A stretch of 64,000 nt of DNA from Paraburkholderia phenazinium (GTDB taxonomy: Bacteria > Pseudomonadota > Gammaproteobacteria > Burkholderiales > Burkholderiaceae): assembly GCF_900142845.1 (NCBI RefSeq), contig NZ_FSRU01000002.1:3348001-3412000 (forward strand), written 5' to 3'. Below, piece after piece: positions 1 through 9,978 of this stretch. A model generated the notes under the pieces. That model was not told where the DNA came from, did not search any database, and saw only the letters and a list, made by a program, of their open reading frames with translations. Positions within the stretch are counted from its first letter, which is position 1, and each line of letters begins with the position of its first letter. The position numbers and the translations under genes were made by a program.

Positions 1-21
1 CGGAACCTGAGGAGTACTTCC

Positions 22-738
22 TTGACCACCACAATCGGCAACAGCGGGACGACGGTCTCGCAGACGCTGCTCGATACGATGAACGGCACCAACTCGGCGA
101 CCAGCGCGTCGAGCAGCACGGCGTCCAGTTCAGCGAACGCGGGTTCGTCGCTACAGAACACCTTTTTGCAACTGCTCGTCACGCAGTTGCAGAACCAGGA
201 TCCGACCAACCCGATGGACAGCTCGCAGATGACCTCGCAGCTCGCGCAGATCAATACGGTCACGGGCATCAGCCAGTTGAACACGTCGCTGACGTCGCTG
301 GCGACGCAGCTCAACGCGGGCCAGACCTCGCAGGCCGCGCTGCTGATCGGTTCGAGCGTGCTCGCCCCGGGCAATTCGATCACGGTGGCAAGCGGCAAGA
401 CCAACGCGTTCGGCGTGCAACTGGCCGCCGCTGCGTCCGACATGAAGATCAACGTCGTCAACTCGGCAGGCCAGATCGTCAACACGATCGATCTGGGCGC
501 GCAGCCGGCGGGCACCGTGCCGGTTTCCTGGACGCCGGTCGACTCGACGGGCGCCGCGCTGCCGGCAGGGACTTACACGATCACCGCGACCGGCACCGTG
601 AACGGCGCCGCGGGCACGGCCACCACGCTGACCCCGGGCACGGTGGAGAGCGTCGTGCAAGGGACCGGCGGTGCACCGAGCCTCGTGCTGTCGAACGGCA
701 ATACGGTTGCCCTGACCTCGGTCGCGGCAGTCCTCTAA
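22..738 (+). CDS. flgD: Flagellar hook cap / hook assembly scaffold FlgD
   Basis: FlgD caps the growing hook and directs polymerisation of FlgE subunits outside the cell; it is removed when the hook is finished. The 238-residue product has the conserved FlgD N-terminal signature at residues 50-65 (LQLLVTQLQNQDPTNP), followed by a Ser/Thr/Gly-rich Ig-like cap region. The start is TTG: an AGGAG Shine-Dalgarno at 10-14 sits 7 bases before it and no ATG is nearby. It is the first visible gene of a flg operon, with flgE 47 bases downstream; flgB and flgC would be expected upstream, outside the window. Low-complexity Ser/Ala/Thr runs (residues 24-43) are typical of Burkholderia FlgD. Confidence 0.96.
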   Translation: MTTTIGNSGTTVSQTLLDTMNGTNSATSASSSTASSSANAGSSLQNTFLQLLVTQLQNQDPTNPMDSSQMTSQLAQINTVTGISQLNTSLTSLATQLNAGQTSQAALLIGSSVLAPGNSITVASGKTNAFGVQLAAAASDMKINVVNSAGQIVNTIDLGAQPAGTVPVSWTPVDSTGAALPAGTYTITATGTVNGAAGTATTLTPGTVESVVQGTGGAPSLVLSNGNTVALTSVAAVL

Positions 739-785
739 GCAATCAGTTCAACCGAATTTAGACATTTCCCGGAACGGAGACCGTC

Positions 786-2282
786 ATGGGTTATCAGCAA
801 GGTTTGAGCGGCCTGTCGGCTGCATCGAGTGATCTCGACGTGATTGGCAACAACATCGCCAACGCGGACACGATCGGTTTCAAGAGCGGCACTGCCGTGT
901 TCGCCGATATGTACGCGAACTCGGTCGCCACGGCCGTCAACAACCAGATCGGTATCGGTACGCAGCTCGCGGCCGTGCAGCAGCAGTTCTCGCAGGGCAC
1001 CATCAACACAACCGGGCAGGCACTGGACGTCGCCATCAACGGCAACGGTTTCTTCCAGATGTCGAACAACGGTGCGCTCACGTATTCGCGTAACGGTGTG
1101 TTCCAGCTGAACAACGCCGGCCAGATCGTGAATTCGCAGGGCTTGCAGCTGATGGGTTATGCCGCGAGCTCCACCGGCATCATCAACAGCGCGCAAACCG
1201 TGCCGCTGACCGTGCCGACGACGAACATCGCGCCGACCGCGACCACCTCGATCACCGGCCAGTTCAACCTGGACGCGCAGGCTGCGGCCACCGTCGGGAC
1301 CTTCGCGACCACTGCCACGGGAAATACCGGCACGCTCGCGAACGGCGCCGTGACCGTCACGACCGCGGGAGCTGCCTCGAACACCGACAGCTACACGATC
1401 AACTTTACGAGCGCGACCGCGTACACGGTAACGGACAACACCAATCCGGCCAACGACAGCACCGGCACCTACACGGCCGGCACGCCGATTACGCTGGGCA
1501 CCGGCATGCAAGTGACCTTCAGCGGTACTCCCGCGAACGGCGACTCGGCGACGGTCCAGACCACCGCCTTCAACCAGAACACCTCGACCACCTACAACTA
1601 TCCGACGTCCATCCAGGCCTACGACTCGCTCGGCGGCTCGCAGACGGTGGATATGTACTTCGCGAAGACGAGCGCGGGTAACTGGAACGTTTATGCAGGT
1701 GTCGCAGGCGGCACCGCGAGCCTGATCGGCACCGCGACGTTCAACAGCAACGGCGCGCTGACCGGCGTGACGAGCATCACGCCGTCGAACGCGTCGGACA
1801 CGCTGGCGTTCTCGATTCCGAACACCGACGGCTCCGGCACGCCGCAGACGCTCACGCTGAATCTGACCGGCACGACGCAGTTCGGCAGCGCCAACGGCAC
1901 CAACAACCTGCAGCAAAACGGCTTCGCGGCCGGGCAGTTGTCGAATTTCACGGTCGGCACCAACGGTATCCTGACCGGCAACTATACGAACGGCCAGACC
2001 GCCGACCTCGGCCAGATCGTGCTTGCCAACTTCAACGACCCGAACGGCCTCGTCGACCTCGGCAATAACGAATACGAGCAGACCGCGGCATCGGGTGCGG
2101 CGCAGATCTCCACCCCGGGCAGCACGAACCACGGCACGCTGCAAGGCGGCGCGGTGGAAGAGTCGAACACGGACCTGACCAACGAACTGGTCAACCTGAT
2201 CACCGCGCAGCGCAACTACCAGGCGAATGCGCAGACGATCAAGACGCAGCAGACCGTCGACCAGACGCTGATCAACCTGTAA
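786..2282 (+). CDS. flgE: Flagellar hook protein FlgE
   Basis: Structural subunit of the flagellar hook, the universal joint outside the cell. The 498-residue protein has the N-terminal flagellar rod/hook motif (GNNIANADTIGFKSG, residues 21-35) and the matching C-terminal helix (LVNLITAQRNYQANAQTI), which together form the coiled D0 core. The centre is a Thr/Asn/Gly-rich insertion, the variable surface domain, making it longer than the roughly 400-residue enteric protein. GGAG at 776-779 precedes the ATG. It lies between flgD and flgF in one operon. Confidence 0.97.
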   Translation: MGYQQGLSGLSAASSDLDVIGNNIANADTIGFKSGTAVFADMYANSVATAVNNQIGIGTQLAAVQQQFSQGTINTTGQALDVAINGNGFFQMSNNGALTYSRNGVFQLNNAGQIVNSQGLQLMGYAASSTGIINSAQTVPLTVPTTNIAPTATTSITGQFNLDAQAAATVGTFATTATGNTGTLANGAVTVTTAGAASNTDSYTINFTSATAYTVTDNTNPANDSTGTYTAGTPITLGTGMQVTFSGTPANGDSATVQTTAFNQNTSTTYNYPTSIQAYDSLGGSQTVDMYFAKTSAGNWNVYAGVAGGTASLIGTATFNSNGALTGVTSITPSNASDTLAFSIPNTDGSGTPQTLTLNLTGTTQFGSANGTNNLQQNGFAAGQLSNFTVGTNGILTGNYTNGQTADLGQIVLANFNDPNGLVDLGNNEYEQTAASGAAQISTPGSTNHGTLQGGAVEESNTDLTNELVNLITAQRNYQANAQTIKTQQTVDQTLINL

Positions 2283-2302
2283 GCGTCTGAGGAGCCGAAC
2301 GA

Positions 2303-3064
2303 ATGACCGACCGTCTGATTTATACCGCGATGTCGGGCGCCACCCAGGCGCTCGAGCAGCAAGCCATTGTCGCGAACAATCTCGCGAACACCTCGACCAC
2401 CGGGTTTCGTGCCCAGCTCGAGACGTTTCGCGCGGTACCGATGTCGTTCGGCGACGGCAGTTCAGTCAACGACCAGACCACGCGTACGTTCGTGCTCTCG
2501 TCGACCCCGGGCGCCGATGAGACGCCCGGACCGATCCAGCAGACCGGCAATCCGCTCGACGTCGCCGTGCAGGGCGACGGCTGGCTCGCTGTGCAGACGG
2601 CGGACGGCAGCGAGGCTTACACGCGCGCCGGCAATCTGCATATCGACCAGAACGGGCAACTGGTGAACGCGACCAATCTGCCGGTGCTCGGCACCGGCGG
2701 CCCGGTCTCGGTGCCGCCGGGTGCGCAGATCACCATCGGCAAGGACGGCACGATCTCCGCGCTGGCTCCGGGCGATCCGGCTTCGGCGATCGCGGTGGTC
2801 GATCAGCTGAAGATGGTGAAGCCGGCGGCGGGCACGCTCACGCGCAGCGACGACGGCATGTTTCGCACCGCCGACGGCAACCCGCTCGACGCCGATCCGA
2901 GCGTGACGCTCGCACCCGAATCGCTGGAAGGCAGCAATGTGAATCCGGTGAACGCCATGGTCTCGATGATCACCAATGCGCGGCAATTCCAGATGCAGAC
3001 CAAGATGATCGAGAACGCCGATCAGAACGACCAGACCGCCAACCAGTTGCTCAGCTTCAGCTAA
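2303..3064 (+). CDS. flgF: Flagellar proximal rod protein FlgF
   Basis: Rod component inside the periplasmic drive shaft. The 253 residues match the family length. The N-terminal flg_bb_rod motif (VANNLANTSTTGFRAQ) and the C-terminal motif (VNAMVSMITNARQFQMQTKM) are both present. It differs from the adjacent flgG by the bulkier N-terminal IYTAMSGATQALEQQA sequence characteristic of FlgF. The ATG follows GAGGAG by about 8 bases; the gap to flgE is 20 bases and to flgG 39 bases. Confidence 0.96.
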   Translation: MTDRLIYTAMSGATQALEQQAIVANNLANTSTTGFRAQLETFRAVPMSFGDGSSVNDQTTRTFVLSSTPGADETPGPIQQTGNPLDVAVQGDGWLAVQTADGSEAYTRAGNLHIDQNGQLVNATNLPVLGTGGPVSVPPGAQITIGKDGTISALAPGDPASAIAVVDQLKMVKPAAGTLTRSDDGMFRTADGNPLDADPSVTLAPESLEGSNVNPVNAMVSMITNARQFQMQTKMIENADQNDQTANQLLSFS

Positions 3065-3103
3065 CGGGACCGACGCGCGCGTCGACCCAGGAGAACACAT
3101 ACT

Positions 3104-3892
3104 GTGAACCGCTCACTCTATATCGCTGCGACCGGCATGAACGCGCAGCAGTCCCAGATGGACGTCATCTCGAACAACCTGGCCAACGTCAGCACGAACG
3201 GTTTCAAGGGTTCGCGCGCGGTGTTCGAAGACCTGCTGTATCAGACGGTGCGCCAGCCGGGCGCCGACTCGACCCAGCAGACCCAGGTGCCGTCGGGCAT
3301 CCAGCTCGGCACCGGGGTGCAACAGGTCGCCACGGAGCGTCTGTACACCCAGGGCAACCTGCAGCAAACCGGCAACTCGAAGGACGTGGCGATCAACGGC
3401 AACGGTTTCTTCCAGGTGCAGATGCCGGACGGCACGACCTCCTATACGCGTGACGGTTCGTTCCAGACCAATGCGCAGGGCCAACTGGTGACGTCGAGCG
3501 GCTATCCGGTGATTCCGTCGATCACGGTGCCGGTGAACGCCACCTCGCTCACCATCGGCAGCGACGGCGCGGTGTCGATCACCCAGGCCAATTCGACCAA
3601 CTCCACGCAGATCGGCTCGCTGCAACTGGCGACCTTCATCAACCCGGCCGGTCTCGACGCGCAAGGTGAAAACCTGTTCGCGGAAACCAGCTCGTCGGGT
3701 ACGCCGAACGTCTCCGCACCGGGCGCGAACGGTACGGGTTCGCTGCAACAGGGCTACGTCGAAACCTCGAACGTGAACGTCGTGCAGGAACTGGTCAACA
3801 TGATCCAGACCCAGCGCGCGTACGAAATCAACAGCAAGGCCGTAACCACGTCCGATCAGATGTTGCAGACCCTGTCGCAGATGCAGGTTTAA
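3104..3892 (+). CDS. flgG: Flagellar distal rod protein FlgG
   Basis: Distal rod subunit that links the rod to the hook through the P and L rings. The 262 residues match FlgG length; the N-terminal [20 protein letters not shown] and the C-terminal [20 protein letters not shown] motifs are very close to the family consensus. The start codon is GTG, with AGGAG at 3089-3093. It is followed directly by the L-ring gene flgH. Confidence 0.97.
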   Translation: MNRSLYIAATGMNAQQSQMDVISNNLANVSTNGFKGSRAVFEDLLYQTVRQPGADSTQQTQVPSGIQLGTGVQQVATERLYTQGNLQQTGNSKDVAINGNGFFQVQMPDGTTSYTRDGSFQTNAQGQLVTSSGYPVIPSITVPVNATSLTIGSDGAVSITQANSTNSTQIGSLQLATFINPAGLDAQGENLFAETSSSGTPNVSAPGANGTGSLQQGYVETSNVNVVQELVNMIQTQRAYEINSKAVTTSDQMLQTLSQMQV

Positions 3893-3924
3893 GGGTTCGG
3901 GACTACAGGCGGTAGGTAAACACG

Positions 3925-4629
3925 ATGTCGCAATTCAATCTCAATCCGGTGCTGGGCGACGCGCGCGATGCGCTCGTCGCCACGGCCAGCGTGCTCGCTC
4001 TGGCGCTGGGCGGTTGCGCGCAGATTCCCAAGCAGCCGATCGTGCAGCAGCCGATGACGGCCGTGCCGCCGACGCCGCCGCACGCGCAGTCGCCGGGCTC
4101 GATCTTCAATCCGGGCTACGCGGGCCGGCCGCTGTTCGAAGACCAGCGGCCGCGGAATATCGGCGACATCCTGACTATCGTGATTCAGGAAAACATCAAC
4201 GCAACCAAGTCGTCGGGGGCCAACACCAACCGCTCTTCGGCCACCTCGTTCTCCACCACGAGCGCCGGCTTTCTCAGCGGTCTGTTCGGCAAGGCCAACC
4301 TCAACTCGCAGGGCGCCAACCAGTTCCAGGGGACCGGCGGCGCGAACGCTTCCAACACGTTCAACGGCGTGATCACGGTCACGGTGACCAACGTGCTGCC
4401 TAACGGCAACCTCGTGGTGAGCGGCGAAAAGCAGATGCTCATCAACCAGGGCAACGAGTTCGTGCGTTTCTCCGGCGTGGTCAACCCGAACACGATCTCC
4501 GGCCTGAATGCGGTGTACTCGACCCAGGTGGCCGACGCCAAGATCGAATACTCGGCGAAGGGCTATATCGACGAGGCTGAAACCATGGGTTGGCTACAAC
4601 GCTTCTTCCTCAACGTTGCGCCGTGGTGA
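3925..4629 (+). CDS. flgH: Flagellar L-ring lipoprotein FlgH
   Basis: Outer-membrane L-ring subunit. It has an N-terminal lipoprotein signal with lipobox LGGC (residues 28-31), so lipidation at Cys31 is predicted. The family block [16 protein letters not shown] and the conserved [15 protein letters not shown] region follow. The 234 residues match the family. No strong Shine-Dalgarno is visible before the ATG, which may indicate coupling to flgG. It ends 2 bases before the flgI start. Confidence 0.96.
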   Translation: MSQFNLNPVLGDARDALVATASVLALALGGCAQIPKQPIVQQPMTAVPPTPPHAQSPGSIFNPGYAGRPLFEDQRPRNIGDILTIVIQENINATKSSGANTNRSSATSFSTTSAGFLSGLFGKANLNSQGANQFQGTGGANASNTFNGVITVTVTNVLPNGNLVVSGEKQMLINQGNEFVRFSGVVNPNTISGLNAVYSTQVADAKIEYSAKGYIDEAETMGWLQRFFLNVAPW

Positions 4630-4631
4630 TC

Positions 4632-5801
4632 ATGAGACTGCTCTCTTTCCGCCATTTCAGCCGCGCCTGCCTCGTGTTCGCGCTCGCCTGCGGGGCCCTG
4701 CCGCCCGTCACGCCGGCCGCTCACGCGGAACGGCTGAAGGATCTGGTCGCCATTCAGGGTGTGCGGGACAACCCGCTGATCGGCTATGGCCTCGTCGTCG
4801 GTCTCGACGGCACGGGCGACCAGACCACCCAGACCCCGTTCACGACGCAAACGCTCGCGAACATGCTCGCGAACCTCGGCATCTCGATCAACAACCAGTC
4901 GGCGGGTTCGTCGAACAGCAGCACCTCGGCGCTGACCAGCATCCAGTTGAAGAACGTCGCGGCCGTGATGGTGACGGCGGTTCTGCCGCCGTTCGCCCGG
5001 CCGGGCGAGGCGATCGACGTCACCGTGTCGTCGCTCGGTAACGCCAAGAGCCTGCGCGGCGGCACGCTGCTGCTCACGCCGATGAAGGGCGCCGACGGCT
5101 CCGTCTACGCACTCGCCCAGGGCAACATGGCAGTGGGCGGCGCAGGCGCCAGCGCGAACGGCAGCCGCGTGCAGGTGAACCAGCTCGCGGCGGGCCGCAT
5201 CGCCGCCGGCGCCATTGTCGAACGCGCGGTGCAGACCAGCATCACGCAGGACGGCACGATGCAGCTCGAACTGAACGACATGGACTACGACACGAACCAG
5301 CGCATCGTGTCGGCGGTCAACAACGCCTTCGGCTCGGGGACGGCCACGCCGCTCGACGGCCGCACGATCCAGTTGCGCGCGCCGGCCGATCCGGCCCAGC
5401 AGGTTTCGTTCATGGCGCAGCTCGAGGATCTCGACGTGAAGCCGGCGCAAGGCGCGGCGAAGGTCGTGCTGAATGCGCGCACCGGCTCGATCGTGATGAA
5501 CCAGATGGTGACGCTCGAGAACTGCGCGGTCGCGCACGGCAATCTCTCGGTGGTGGTCAATACGCAGCCGGTGGTGAGCCAGCCGGGCGCGTTCTCGAAC
5601 GGCCGCACTGTGGTGGCCCAGCAGTCCCAGATCCAGTTGAAGCAAGACGACGGCGCGATGAAATACGTCAAGGCCGGCGCCAATCTGGCCGACGTCGTGA
5701 AGGCGCTCAACGCGCTCGGCGCGACGCCCGCCGATCTGATGTCGATCCTGCAGGCGATGAAGGCAGCAGGAGCCTTGCGCGCCGAACTTGAAATCATCTA
5801 A
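4632..5801 (+). CDS. flgI: Flagellar P-ring protein FlgI
   Basis: Periplasmic P-ring subunit that surrounds the rod in the peptidoglycan layer. I chose the ATG at 4632, not the in-frame ATG at 4590 inside flgH, because it directly begins a classical Sec signal peptide (cleavage predicted after AHA, residue 32) followed by the invariant mature start [21 protein letters not shown]. This gives 389 residues. The C-terminal [20 protein letters not shown] block is also typical. The gene starts 2 bases after flgH. Confidence 0.96.
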   Translation: MRLLSFRHFSRACLVFALACGALPPVTPAAHAERLKDLVAIQGVRDNPLIGYGLVVGLDGTGDQTTQTPFTTQTLANMLANLGISINNQSAGSSNSSTSALTSIQLKNVAAVMVTAVLPPFARPGEAIDVTVSSLGNAKSLRGGTLLLTPMKGADGSVYALAQGNMAVGGAGASANGSRVQVNQLAAGRIAAGAIVERAVQTSITQDGTMQLELNDMDYDTNQRIVSAVNNAFGSGTATPLDGRTIQLRAPADPAQQVSFMAQLEDLDVKPAQGAAKVVLNARTGSIVMNQMVTLENCAVAHGNLSVVVNTQPVVSQPGAFSNGRTVVAQQSQIQLKQDDGAMKYVKAGANLADVVKALNALGATPADLMSILQAMKAAGALRAELEII

Positions 5802-5810
5802 GGAACCGCG

Positions 5811-6737
5811 ATGACTACCGATCCCACTTCAGGCCCGAACGATCTGACCCAGCGCTTTGCGCTGGACGTCCAGGGATTCGACAGCCTGCGTGCCAAGGTT
5901 GCCGCGTCGCCGCAGCAAGGCGTGAAGATGGCCGCCAAGCAGTTCGATGCGAGCTTCATCACGATGATGCTGAAAAGCATGCGCGATGCGACGCCGCAGG
6001 ACGGCCCGCTCGATTCGCGCGACGGCGCGCAGTTCACCTCGATGATGGACGAGCAGATGGCGCAGCAGATGTCGTCCAAGGGCATCGGCGTGGCCGATGC
6101 CATGCTCAAGCAGTTGATGAACAACGCCGGCATGCAGAGCGGCTCGGCCGGCGGCAGCGGCGACGCCGCGCTGGACGCGCTCGCGAAGGCCTACGGCAAT
6201 TCGCAGGCGAACGGCTCGCTCGCCAACGGCGTCGGCTATTCGCGCAACAGCGCGTTGACGCCGCCGTTGCGCGGCGACGGCACGACCAACGTGGACGCGT
6301 TCGTCGACAAGCTGGCGGCCTCCGCTCAGGCGGCGAGCGAAACCACCGGCGTGCCGGCGCGTTTCATCATCGGCCAGGCGGCGCTCGAATCGGGCTGGGG
6401 CAAGCGCGAGATCATGAAGGCGAACGGCGAGACCAGCCACAACGTGTTCGGCATCAAGGCGAGCAAGGACTGGACCGGCAAGACCGTGTCGACGGTGACC
6501 ACCGAGTACCGCAACGGCCAGCCGCAGCGGGTGGTCGAAAAATTCCGCGCTTACGACTCGTACGACGAGGCGATGGCCGATTATGCGCAACTGCTGAAGA
6601 ACAACCCGCGCTACGCCCAAGTGCTGAACGGCTCGCACGACGCGGCGGGCTTTGCGATCGGCATGCAGCGGGCGGGCTACGCCACCGATCCGCATTACGC
6701 GAAAAAGCTGATGTCGATCATGGAACGGATGAGCTGA
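5811..6737 (+). CDS. flgJ: FlgJ: rod-cap domain fused to peptidoglycan hydrolase
   Basis: Bifunctional periplasmic protein. The N-terminal rod-binding domain (about residues 38-105, KQFDASFITMMLKSMR) acts as a scaffold for rod assembly. The C-terminal glucosaminidase-like domain (about 160-305) opens the peptidoglycan; the QAALESGWGK motif contains the likely catalytic Glu193. At 308 residues it is the full two-domain form, not the short form without hydrolase seen in some phyla. The gene starts 9 bases after flgI and is the last gene of the flgD-J run; a promoter for the next gene follows. Confidence 0.96.
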   Translation: MTTDPTSGPNDLTQRFALDVQGFDSLRAKVAASPQQGVKMAAKQFDASFITMMLKSMRDATPQDGPLDSRDGAQFTSMMDEQMAQQMSSKGIGVADAMLKQLMNNAGMQSGSAGGSGDAALDALAKAYGNSQANGSLANGVGYSRNSALTPPLRGDGTTNVDAFVDKLAASAQAASETTGVPARFIIGQAALESGWGKREIMKANGETSHNVFGIKASKDWTGKTVSTVTTEYRNGQPQRVVEKFRAYDSYDEAMADYAQLLKNNPRYAQVLNGSHDAAGFAIGMQRAGYATDPHYAKKLMSIMERMS

Positions 6738-6803
6738 GCGGCCTGGACGGGCCGGCAAGACGAAAAGCAGGCGACGGGGCCATGTCGCACAACAAGACGG
6801 TGG

Positions 6804-6834
6804 GGCCGGCCGGCACGCGTGCGTGCCGCCGGCC
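6804..6834 (+). terminator. GC-rich hairpin after flgJ, possible terminator
   Basis: Two nearly perfect complementary arms (6804-6818 and 6821-6834, one bulged base) meet across a two-base loop about 70 bases after the flgJ stop. There is no T-run, so it is not a classical intrinsic terminator. Its position between flgJ and the sigma-28-like promoter of ycgR makes a transcript boundary plausible. Confidence 0.35.
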
Positions 6835-6948
6835 GAGCCGCACAGATGGGTGGGTATTGCAGGGTTGATGCGGGATGGGTGAAGGGTCGAGAACGGAGTG
6901 GAACGTGACCGGTTTAACGTTTGCGCCAAATATTTCCCTCGGTTACCC

Positions 6949-6975
6949 TAAACTTTGGGTCCAGACTGCCGCTAT
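6949..6975 (+). promoter_or_regulatory. Sigma-28 (FliA) type promoter of ycgR
   Basis: TAAACTTT (6949-6956), exactly 11 bases, then GCCGCTAT (6968-6975). The enterobacterial FliA consensus is TAAAGTTT-N11-GCCGATAA, so the match is 7/8 and 6/8 with exact spacing. It lies about 95 bases before the ATG of the c-di-GMP brake gene, which is a FliA-dependent late gene in E. coli. Confidence 0.7.
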
Positions 6976-7069
6976 TCAGTCAGACCTTAATACCGGGGTA
7001 ACGTTTTTCCCGGTCAACGCGCGTGTCACGGGCCCCGGCACTGGACCTCGGGCACGGGCCCGTAAGAAC

Positions 7070-7843
7070 ATGCATACCGGCAAGCCCATGGATACCACTG
7101 AGACGAACGGCCAGACGGACGGCTCTTCTGAAACCGGCAACGACTTCGGTCGCCGCAATCCGCTCGAGATCGGTGTCCAGTTGCGCAATCTCGTCAACCG
7201 CGGCGATTTCCTCACCGCGCAGTACAAGGGAGGCCAACTTGTCACCCGGATTCTCGACGTCGACGTGCGCGAGCGCACGTTCACTTTCGACTGGGGCGCG
7301 CTCGCCGAGCAGAATCGCGGCCTGATCGCTGCGCCCCGCTGTGTGTTTCACGCCCAGCCCGAAGGCGTGCGCGTCGAATTCGTCACCGGCACGCCGCGCG
7401 AGACCACCTTCGAGGGCCGGCCCGCGTTCGAAGCCGACTTCCCCGACGTGCTCTTCTACGTGCAGCGCCGCGAGTTTTTCCGCGTCGACGCGCCGGTACT
7501 CAACCCCTACCTGTGTACGGGGCAGTTGCCTGACGGCGAGGGATTCCGTTTCGAAGTGCACGACCTGTCGCTGGGCGGCGTGGGCATGCGCACCACCGAC
7601 GTCCGCGTGGTCGATCTGCCGATGGGCTGCGTGCTCGACGATTGCGAACTGAGCCTCGGCGCGCCGGGCAAGCTCGCGGTGGATCTGCAACTCGTGTCGT
7701 TCCGCGCCATCGACCTGCCGAACGGCACCCAGCGTTACCAGCTCGGCATGCGTTTCGTGGCGCTGCCCGGCAATGCCGAGAACACCTTGCAACGGCTGAT
7801 TACCCAGCTTGAAATGAAGCGTCGCTCGCTGGTGCGAACCTGA
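7070..7843 (+). CDS. ycgR: YcgR-type flagellar brake protein (YcgR-N + PilZ)
   Basis: Cytoplasmic c-di-GMP receptor that in enterobacteria slows the motor by contacting FliG or MotA. The N-terminal YcgR domain (about residues 30-130) is followed by a PilZ domain with both c-di-GMP motifs: RREFFR near residue 133 and DLSLGG near residue 164. The start is uncertain. ATG 7070 gives 257 residues; ATG 7088 is an alternative. The frame stays open further upstream, but that part overlaps the sigma-28-like promoter, so it should not be translated. Its place between flgJ and flgK, with its own late-type promoter, fits a motility brake. Confidence 0.9.
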   Translation: MHTGKPMDTTETNGQTDGSSETGNDFGRRNPLEIGVQLRNLVNRGDFLTAQYKGGQLVTRILDVDVRERTFTFDWGALAEQNRGLIAAPRCVFHAQPEGVRVEFVTGTPRETTFEGRPAFEADFPDVLFYVQRREFFRVDAPVLNPYLCTGQLPDGEGFRFEVHDLSLGGVGMRTTDVRVVDLPMGCVLDDCELSLGAPGKLAVDLQLVSFRAIDLPNGTQRYQLGMRFVALPGNAENTLQRLITQLEMKRRSLVRT

Positions 7844-7898
7844 TTGCGGCGCGTGTCGCGGCAATACTGCGGCGTGCGTTTAAATCCGGGTTGCCCCC

Positions 7899-7925
7899 TC
7901 AATTTTGTCGCCAGTGCGCCGATAT
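7899..7925 (+). promoter_or_regulatory. Sigma-28 (FliA) type promoter of flgK-flgL
   Basis: TCAATTTT (7899-7906), 11 bases, then GCCGATAT (7918-7925), matching the FliA consensus at 6/8 and 7/8 with the exact spacer. It lies 53 bases before the flgK ATG. Hook-filament junction genes are class III (FliA-driven) in several proteobacteria, which supports the call. Confidence 0.72.
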
Positions 7926-7978
7926 ACAGAGAGTCTTGGCAACTCGGTGGGCGCGTTGCCAGCCCTTCAGGATGACGC

Positions 7979-9967
7979 ATGTCCAGCAACCTAATCAATA
8001 TCGGTCTCAGTGGACTTAACGCAGCCCAGTGGGGGCTGAATACGACCAGTGAGAACATCAGCAATTCGGCGACGCCCGGCTATGACGTCGAGAGTCCCGT
8101 CTATGCGGAAGCCTCGGGTCAGTACACCGGCTCGGGCTATCTGCCGCAAGGCGTGAACACCACAACGGTTCAGCGCGCCTACAGCCAGTATCTGACGACC
8201 GAGCTGAACAACGCCCAGTCGCAAAGCGGCTCGCTTTCCACCAACTACACGATGCTCGCGCAGTTGAACAACCTGGTCGGCAGTCCGACCTCGGGGATTT
8301 CAACCGCGATCACCAGCTACTTCACCGGCCTGCAGACGGTGTCGAGCAACGCCTCGAATCTGGCGACGCGCCAGACCGCCGTGAGCGATGCGCAGACGCT
8401 GGCCACCGAGTTGAATACGGTGGGCTCGCAGTACGCGCAGCTCGGCCAGAGCGTGAATACGCAGCTGGCTTCCACGGTGGCCCAGATCAACACGTACACC
8501 ACGCAGATCGCGTCGCTGAACCAGCAGATCAACGCCGCCAGTTCGCAGGGCCAGCCGCCTAACCAGTTGCTCGACCAGCGCGACCAGGCGATTTCCAGCC
8601 TGTCGTCGCTCGTCGGCGTGCAGGTGGTGTCGAACTCGACCGGGGACAGCGTGTTCCTGCCCAGCGGCCAGACGCTCGTGTCGGGCACGACCAGCTACAA
8701 CCTCGGTACGGCGCCGTCGCCGGCGAACTCCGCGGAGATGTCGGTGACCTATCTGGGCGCAGCGGGCACCACGCCGACTGCCGCCACCACGCAATATCTG
8801 TCCGACAGCACCATGCAGAGCGTGGGCGGCTCGCTCGGCGGCCTGGTCACGTTCCGCTCGCAATCGCTCGATCCGGCAGAGGCCCAACTGGGCGCGATCG
8901 CGACCAGCTTTGCCGCGCAGGTCAACAACCAGAACGAACTGGGTCTCACGTTGTCCGGCAGCACCGGCGGCGCGCTCTTTTCGGTGGCGCCGCCGGCGGC
9001 CAACGCCAACGCGAATAACACGGGCACGGCCGCGCTGAGCGTGTCGTTCGTCAACGCCACGCAGCCCACCACCAGCAATTACACGCTGTCGTATAACGGC
9101 TCGACCTACACGCTGACGGACAACCAGAGCGGCGACGTGGTGGGATCGGCCAGCAACCTGTCGGCGCCGATCGACGGCCTGAATTTTTCGATGACCGGCA
9201 CGATGAACGCGGGCGACTCGTTCAACGTATCGCCGACGAGCGGCGCCCTGACCAGCTTCGCGCTCACGACGACCCGCGGCTCGGCGATCGCCGCGGCCTC
9301 GCCGGTGCTGGCGACGGCCAGTTCGGCGAATAGCGGCACGGCGACGATTACGGAGGGCACGGTTTCGGCCGGTTATTCGCTGCCTGCGACGACGACCACG
9401 CTCACCTACAACTCCACCTCGGGTGGCCTGACCGGCTTCCCGGTCGGCTCGGTCGTGACGATCAACGGCACCAGCACGCCGATTACGACGGCCACGACGG
9501 TCGTGCCGTATTCGCCGGCCAGCGGCGCCACGATGACGATCAACACGACGCCGGCCACCGCCGGCTCGATGAACGGCATTACCGTGACGTTGAGCGGCAC
9601 GCCGGCGAACAACGACACCTTCACGATTGCGGCGAATACCGGCGCGCAGAGCGACGGCCGCAATGCGACGCTGATGTCGAACATCGTCAGCGCCCAGACG
9701 TTGAACGGCGGCACCACGACGCTGACGACGGCGTACGCGAACTACGTGAACACGGTGGGTAACACCACCAATTCGGTCAATGCATCGAACACGACCCAGA
9801 CCGCGCTTGTGACGCAGATCACGTCGGCGCAGCAGTCGGTCTCGGGCGTGAACGTCAACGAAGAAGCAGCGAACCTGTTGCAGTACCAGCAACTGTACCA
9901 GGCCAACAGCAAGGTCATTCAGACCGCTGACACGCTGTTCCAGACCATTCTCGGCATATTCTCTTGA
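7979..9967 (+). CDS. flgK: Hook-filament junction protein FlgK (HAP1)
   Basis: First junction protein between hook and filament, exported by the flagellar type III apparatus. The N-terminal rod-like motif (GLSGLNAAQWGLNTTSENIS, then NSATPGYD) and the C-terminal motif (SGVNVNEEAANLLQYQQLYQ, then ANSKVIQTADTLFQTIL) are diagnostic. The 662 residues exceed the enteric 547; the extra length is Thr/Ser/Gly-rich repeat-like sequence in the middle, similar in style to FlgE and FlgL here. It has its own sigma-28-like promoter and is followed 11 bases later by flgL. Confidence 0.96.
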   Translation: MSSNLINIGLSGLNAAQWGLNTTSENISNSATPGYDVESPVYAEASGQYTGSGYLPQGVNTTTVQRAYSQYLTTELNNAQSQSGSLSTNYTMLAQLNNLVGSPTSGISTAITSYFTGLQTVSSNASNLATRQTAVSDAQTLATELNTVGSQYAQLGQSVNTQLASTVAQINTYTTQIASLNQQINAASSQGQPPNQLLDQRDQAISSLSSLVGVQVVSNSTGDSVFLPSGQTLVSGTTSYNLGTAPSPANSAEMSVTYLGAAGTTPTAATTQYLSDSTMQSVGGSLGGLVTFRSQSLDPAEAQLGAIATSFAAQVNNQNELGLTLSGSTGGALFSVAPPAANANANNTGTAALSVSFVNATQPTTSNYTLSYNGSTYTLTDNQSGDVVGSASNLSAPIDGLNFSMTGTMNAGDSFNVSPTSGALTSFALTTTRGSAIAAASPVLATASSANSGTATITEGTVSAGYSLPATTTTLTYNSTSGGLTGFPVGSVVTINGTSTPITTATTVVPYSPASGATMTINTTPATAGSMNGITVTLSGTPANNDTFTIAANTGAQSDGRNATLMSNIVSAQTLNGGTTTLTTAYANYVNTVGNTTNSVNASNTTQTALVTQITSAQQSVSGVNVNEEAANLLQYQQLYQANSKVIQTADTLFQTILGIFS

Positions 9968-9978
9968 GGCGTTGAGCG

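Noticed and set aside
735..2144. Long open frame on the minus strand across flgE
   Set aside because: It is the complement of a strongly supported hook gene, is Arg/Gly-rich with no recognisable domain, and is typical of high-GC shadow frames.
8300..9892. 530-residue minus-strand frame across flgK
   Set aside because: Arg-rich composition and complete overlap with flgK; no family motif, no ribosome site.
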